From Anthonomus grandis grandis (lineage: Eukaryota > Arthropoda > Insecta > Coleoptera > Curculionidae), in the NCBI RefSeq assembly GCF_022605725.1, contig NC_065557.1, forward strand, positions 24,741,256 to 24,805,255: a stretch of 64,000 nt of DNA, given 5' to 3'. The position numbers were made by a program, and so were the translations under genes. Below are positions 58,851-64,000 of this stretch, in pieces (position 1 is the stretch's first letter; the number at the start of each line of letters is the position of its first letter). Under the pieces are notes generated by a model. The model did no database searches. It saw only the letters and a program-made list of their open reading frames with translations, and was not told the DNA's origin.

Positions 58851-60150
58851 TTAAGTACTTAACAGTTTGGATTTATACAGCTTTAAGATGTGATTATATT
58901 GTGTACTTAAGCCCTGAGTATCGGTTCGGTGATTAACAGAATTATGTAATTGGATGTGTATCATTTCACTGATATTGCGTTTAAGATAGTGCCTCTCTCT
59001 ATCAACTATGCTAACATCATCAAAATTGAAGTTATGCCCTGTGGAAAAGTGATGTTGTGCTAAAGCGGTCTTATCTTTTTTGTTCATATTTATGACTCTA
59101 CAATCATATTGATGCTGATATAGTCTTCTTTAAATGCTGCCTAGTGATACCTATATAACACTGTTCACAATTACGACAAGGTATACGGTATATCAAACCT
59201 GAGCTTAACTCAAGGGGAGTACGATCTTTTAATTGGGAAAACAATACACTGCTTGAGTTTATGTTGTAAAAAGCCAGTTTAAAATTGTAATTTTTTTCCC
59301 GGATGTGTCGTTGGATTTGTTCTGAAAATGATTTTACATATGGAAATCTGAAATATTTGGTTTCTTTACTCCTTACCAGTTGTGTATCTGTTAAAAGTTT
59401 TAAATTATTGATAACTCTATTTACCAATGTTGTGGGGTAATTGTTATTTCTTAAAAAACCTTTAATTTTCATTGTATTAGATTCATGATACTTCGGGCTA
59501 CTCAATTTATAAGATCTAAACAATAGGTTTTTAATAATTCCTATTTTGTTTGACATTGGAAGTGACGATAGGTAATTAATTACTCTGCCTGAAGATGAAG
59601 GTTTTGTGTACCAATTAGTTGTTAAACTCCCATCGGTGTTCCACCGTTCTACCATAATATCCAAAAATGGTATACAATTATTATTTTCTAATTCCATGGT
59701 AAGCTTAGGCTTGTCATGATAATCATTAAAATGATTTAAAAGTTCATTTGTTTTGTTAGATGGGCACGCCAAAATTGTGTCATATATTTTAATGAAAGCT
59801 AATTTAAAAGGTAAATTGGGAACTATGTTAATTAGGAGTTCGTTCATCACCAAATTTGCCAAAACTGGGCTGGCAGGGTTGCCCATAGCTGAACCATCTA
59901 GTTGTTGGTAGAACTGACCACCGAAAGAAAAATAAGTGGAATAAATATTCAATAATTCTCAGCAAAAGACTTTTAGGTATATCTGTGTAAGCGGATATAG
60001 TGCCCCATTTATTTTTTATAATATTTAAAACTAACGATTTAGGAATATTTGTGAACAATGACGTAACATCCAAGGACACTAAAATATAATTTTCTGGTAT
60101 TGACACACTTTGTGAGAATTCTACAAAATCAAAAGATTTTTTTATGTTAA
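58851..60150 (-). pseudogene. PLE-d: Penelope-like RT with GIY-YIG endonuclease
   Basis: The best-preserved PLE here. Minus-strand frames: NYILVSLDVTSLFTNIPKS (60090-60035); after a slip near 59945, GSAMGNPASPVLANLVMNEL, with the catalytic box reading K-I-Y-D-T where K-Y-V-D-D-T is expected, so one catalytic Asp is lost. Then FLDIMVERWNTDGS and TNWYTKPSSSGRVINYLSS (thumb), a linker, IYRIPCRNCEQCYIGITRQH (GIY-YIG start, 59190-59130), and after a frameshift near 59105 ALAQHHFSTGHNFNFDDV, RERHYLKRNISEMIHIQ (catalytic Glu) to a stop at 58851-58853. The 5' part beyond 60150 is missing. Broken by two frameshifts and the active-site loss. Confidence 0.9.
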
Positions 60151-63100
60151 AACAAGCTTAGCTTAGCTTAGTTCAACAGTGGATAGATTGCGAGATACAG
60201 GGTCTTATTGCTTAAGAAGCATTTCTAATTTTGACATAAAAGTCAGTATAGGAACATTTTTCTAGTATGAGAAACAAAGCTCTGTTACTTCTTATGACAA
60301 AACTTCTAGAAATAATGTAAAAAATAATAATATAGGCCATGCTAATATTAGACTAATAATAAATATTAATTATAGCTATAATAATTATTTATGTAATTTC
60401 TACTTTGATTTTTGCTATAGTGAATTGATTTTTGACATATGACGTAATACCTAATAAAATAAGTAACTCAAAACTTCTAGAAGACGCAACTTTCACACTA
60501 CTATTTCGATAAATCGTAATTTTTTTGTGCTACCCGGGATATAACAACTAATCGAAAAATCTTATTCTCGTATTTCCACAACTAAAAAGGGCCACTTATT
60601 AGAAGTGTCTAAAATTAATAGTTTTCGAGATACTTGTTTTTACAAGTTTCAATGCATTACTTGTATCATGATGAAAAAAGATATGTATAGCATAATAATT
60701 AACTTGCTTTGGATAATATCTAAATAGTGTTGCTACGTTTCTAACAATAACAAATGAGAATGGCAATAACACTAATAAAAGAAAATGCTAACCATGAAAA
60801 TTCTCAAGGCCCTGGTCCGCCTATCAACTGGTTTGAATAAACTCTATAGATGCTCTTTAACTAATGAACTAAAATTAGGTGGAGCGCCCTCATGCATAAA
60901 TCACACATTCATTCATGTTTTTAATAAAAGATATTCCAGGAGAATGGGCATTATTCTTTAAGAAATTGTAAATACCTTTAGCCATTTAGTATCGGTGCTA
61001 ATTCAACGGTTTCTATTAAATATTGTGTAATTATGTCTGCCTATAAATTGATTTGAAATTGTACTTGGTGCCGGTTTGTCTTATTCCATTAGGATTTTCG
61101 CCTGCATAAAAGTAAAGATTATGCAAATTATTCGCCATCCCCTCGAAATCCTGCCCTGTTTGAAAATAATATTATTGAAGTAAATCCATTGTTGTGGTGA
61201 GACATCGTTTCGAATCAAGGGCCATGTACAAAATTCTACCCTTGCAGGGTAATTATTTGCGTTTAAAATATGTATTTTTTGCAGGTGGTATCGATGAAGC
61301 CGTTGCTCTTGAAAAATGGTATTTATTGTTATTTGGAAACTTGAAATTCTCGAGCTAAATTCCTAACCCAACTGTAAGATATTTAACTACAGCATCTAAA
61401 ATATTTTTTTTCAACTTCAGCTGTAGTACAGTTGCGCTATGTCCCCCATATTTGGAGCAAAGCTACCTAAAATTTAAATCGTTTCTCCTGCTTAAAACCG
61501 CAACGGCTGTTCGATACGTTGAAAAGTCTTTGAATTAAGCAGGTGTCTATTAAGGAATCTGTCAGCGTACAATCTTTGTGCTTTGAAAGCATTACATATT
61601 GCCAATACGTACAATAAATGCATATCAGAATATTAAAAAAAAACGGATACTGCATGATTTTATTTTTAATACCTATGATAATATTATTATTATGATTCTG
61701 AATTATGACAAACATTAGAAACCATAGCAACAGTACTCAGATATTATCCAAAGCTAGTTGATTATTATGTTATAAGAATGTCTTATCATCATGGTACACA
61801 TAATGCAGTGGAAATTTTAAAGTCAAATGTTATAGGTTATTTATGCCAAAATCTGAAATGCTTCTCAACCAATAAGGAAAAAATAAAAACAATTAAAATT
61901 TTATCTTTGACATCCTGAAAAGTAATGTTCTATCGTGTGGATTGTTGAGAGAGGTGAGGAAGATAGGAACACACAACCCAAGGTTATGTGTGCTTTGGCT
62001 ATGTCTATATCCTGCCAATTAGCTTTAATCAACAGGAACAATAAACTTAATTAATAATTAAAAATCATTTATAAATAAAAAGAGTAATTAATGAAAAACT
62101 AATTATCTAAAAAGAACAGGCCTGAATTGTCCTAATATTCAGTCTCTAATCTACGGCCTGTCTTAAATTCTGTTGTGTGAAATGACGCTCATAACCGCCT
62201 ATCACTCACTAAATATTTAATTGAATCTTAGGCATCCTGCTGCGAAACGACGACAATGGAAAGCCATATTTTATGTCTTTGAGTGGCGCTAAAACTGAAC
62301 TCATGTGCCTACCAACACACAGGAACCCAGTTCGTGGCAAGGTTGAAAATAAAAATCGATACTAATCTTGACAAGTCAAATATTTCGCTTCCACACCCAA
62401 AGCGGACCAAAGTTAAATCAGCCACACATGGACAATGGAAGGAAGGAGAGCAGACTCCCATACATCAAGAATAAAACAAGAAATCTGAATAGCGATACTA
62501 ACGCTGCCAGTTTACAAAACAAATAGCAACACATGACAGTTGAATATACGTTTATTTTTGGTTTTTATCAGGTGTACACACCTTTTTGGTTAAACTTCAA
62601 CGAGAAATATTGGATAAAATGTTCGCGTGATGTACGTTGAGGAATTTAATATTATGTTTGTGTTATTCGCGCTTAACAAGAAGATTTATTACATGTTAGT
62701 AATACACCATTATTAAGTAAAATTTGTATTGTGACGAATTCAAAATGAATTAATTGTTTTGTTGGGTATTACGTCACTTATAGTAAACATTAATTTATAA
62801 AATACTATCCCATATGCTCAAATATTGAAAAGAAGAAAAACATAGACTTATTCACGTATTTAAAAGAAATATGAACCTAAATTTTTAACAAACCTTTCGA
62901 TAACGATATTTAATTTTATATAAGTTCAGTAAGTCTTAAATAAAGTAATTTACTTGAGGTATAACAGATTTTATTATACCCAGGAGCTGAAGTTTAATCT
63001 ATTGATCTCTGAGCTCGTTTCTTCTTTTCAATATCCTACCTTATCTTATTATTGATGGATAGTTTATCTAATTAGTCAATTGACAAATTATAAAACAAGG

Positions 63101-63198
63101 ATTGTAACTATTCTAGATTTAAGAACAAGTTTTAAATAAAGTGCAGACGAGAGATTAGAAAAGAAACGTATATATTTTAATATTTTTAATTTTATTTA
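60151..63198. other. Unassigned AT-rich sequence
   Basis: A short direct repeat GCTTAGCTTAGCTTAG adjoins the PLE-d truncation point (60157-60172). A 63-codon frame at 62283-62474 is unassigned. A possible exon after TTTTTTGCAG at 61284 is too short to support. Confidence 0.4.
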
Positions 63199-63240
63199 CC
63201 TTGATAACGGTAGCAGATATAACTACCGAAACGTTAATTC
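63199..63240 (+). other. Hammerhead-like motif, copy 7
   Basis: CCTTGATAACGGTAG, loop CAGATATAA, CTACC, GAAACGTTAATTC. Stem II has five base pairs with a nine-base loop. It differs from copy 5 at only a few positions, so it is probably the terminal remnant of a second PLE-b-family copy; no coding part is attached. Confidence 0.5.
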
Positions 63241-64000
63241 AAATTAGGTATTTTTATTTAATAAGTAGGTTTTATCATCATTTTAAATTTCAATATTTAT
63301 TCTCGTGTTAATTCTTGTGTTAATATTTTTAAATGCCGAAATTCTCTGCCTTTTGTAGATGGTTTTATAAAAATACGTTGACCATGTACGGCTAAATACA
63401 CCAAAACCAAAAATTGACTAAAAAACTGTTAAGCAAATATATATTTAACGACAATAATATATGGTGTGTTGCTTGGGAACTATTTAGAGGAAATACGCAA
63501 AGTTAATATTTGAGCTGGTATATTGGAAGATGCAATAAATATTATTTATAAAAGAAAATTTAAATGCTAAATGTACGCTGACATGCTAGAAAAATTCAGA
63601 GAAAAAGATACCTCATTACGGACCATAATACACATTAAAGAACACTTATGATAACATACAGGTAAAAGTGAAATGGTAAACTATAGTAACTATTGTGTAT
63701 CGTTATTAAGTAATATGTAAATCTTGAAACGCCAAATTTTATTAGAATCCGATGCATTACCTGCATATTTCTTTATAAAAAATTAACACAAATACAAACA
63801 GTTTATACTTAGTTTTACAAGTTTTATACTTGACAAAGTTCTGTCAGTCACCTTCTTACCTCCAGCTAACCTCACTTTCATATGTCAAGTGGCGCACACT
63901 ACCACTTTATAAAAAATATTAAATCTTTTACCTTTTTATTTTCTACCTATCTGGTTTTTTTTTAATTTTTGCAACCAAGAATAAAAGCGATTGATTTTGT
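63241..64000. other. AT-rich flank, no gene seen
   Basis: No open frame of note or recognisable element. Confidence 0.5.

Noticed and set aside
1..64000. CRISPR array, bacterial operons, riboswitches or rRNA
   Set aside because: No direct-repeat arrays with unique spacers, no ribosome binding sites or operon structure; all content is eukaryotic.

Overview
This is AT-rich eukaryotic DNA, almost certainly from an arthropod and most likely an insect. The evidence is errantivirus-type (17.6/gypsy-like) LTR retrotransposons with env, Penelope-like elements (PLEs), a BEL/Pao fragment, a DUF4817-type mariner, a PIF/Harbinger derivative with a MADF exon, and GT-AG introns. The order of insect cannot be fixed from the sequence. 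I see no convincing intact host gene. The window is a dense, partly nested pile of decayed mobile elements separated by AT-rich sequence with no recognisable genes.

Layout. 0.6-2.0 kb: mariner-like transposon, minus strand, with ~100-bp inverted ends. 4.4-11.05 kb: errantivirus-like element A, minus strand, 5'-truncated. 11.78-18.32 kb: errantivirus B, plus strand, with two 409-bp LTRs and TATA target duplications; gag, primer site and protease active site are deleted. 18.3-24.8 kb: mostly unassigned, with a PLE endonuclease relic and a diverged duplication. 24.8-28.9 kb: BEL gag-like scrap and a broken LINE (ORF1, endonuclease, reverse transcriptase, poly-A). 30.8-33.0 kb: LINE relic, Harbinger derivative (31.36-32.26 kb) and BEL integrase fragment.

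34.0-49.0 kb is the most structured part, a nest several levels deep. PLE-b is split in the middle of its reverse transcriptase, and the split is flanked by an exact 6-bp duplication (35173-35178 and 47661-47666). The 12.5-kb insert has two ~540-bp inverted arms (35.56-36.1 and 47.1-47.63 kb) and a minus-strand, multi-exon, Cys-rich gene ending in a tesmin/CXC-like module. That gene's first exon is interrupted by a short PLE (PLE-c) with inverted terminal arms carrying a tRNA-like sequence and a hammerhead-like motif. Between the gene and the left inverted arm sits a complete-length errantivirus C (36245-44006, LTRs about 98.5% identical, TATA duplications).

49-64 kb: a short Ty3/gypsy reverse transcriptase scrap, a possible gag scrap, PLE-d (58.85-60.15 kb, minus) and otherwise unassigned AT-rich DNA.

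How parts work together. In A, B and C, gag-protease-RT-RNase H-integrase-env follow the order of infectious-type insect endogenous retroviruses; gag and pol are in a -1 relation in A and C, and env lies behind a splice acceptor in B and C. All three are broken. A compact CTGAnnA / stem / GAAAC motif recurs seven times, several times at the ends of PLEs, and may be a degenerate hammerhead ribozyme family.
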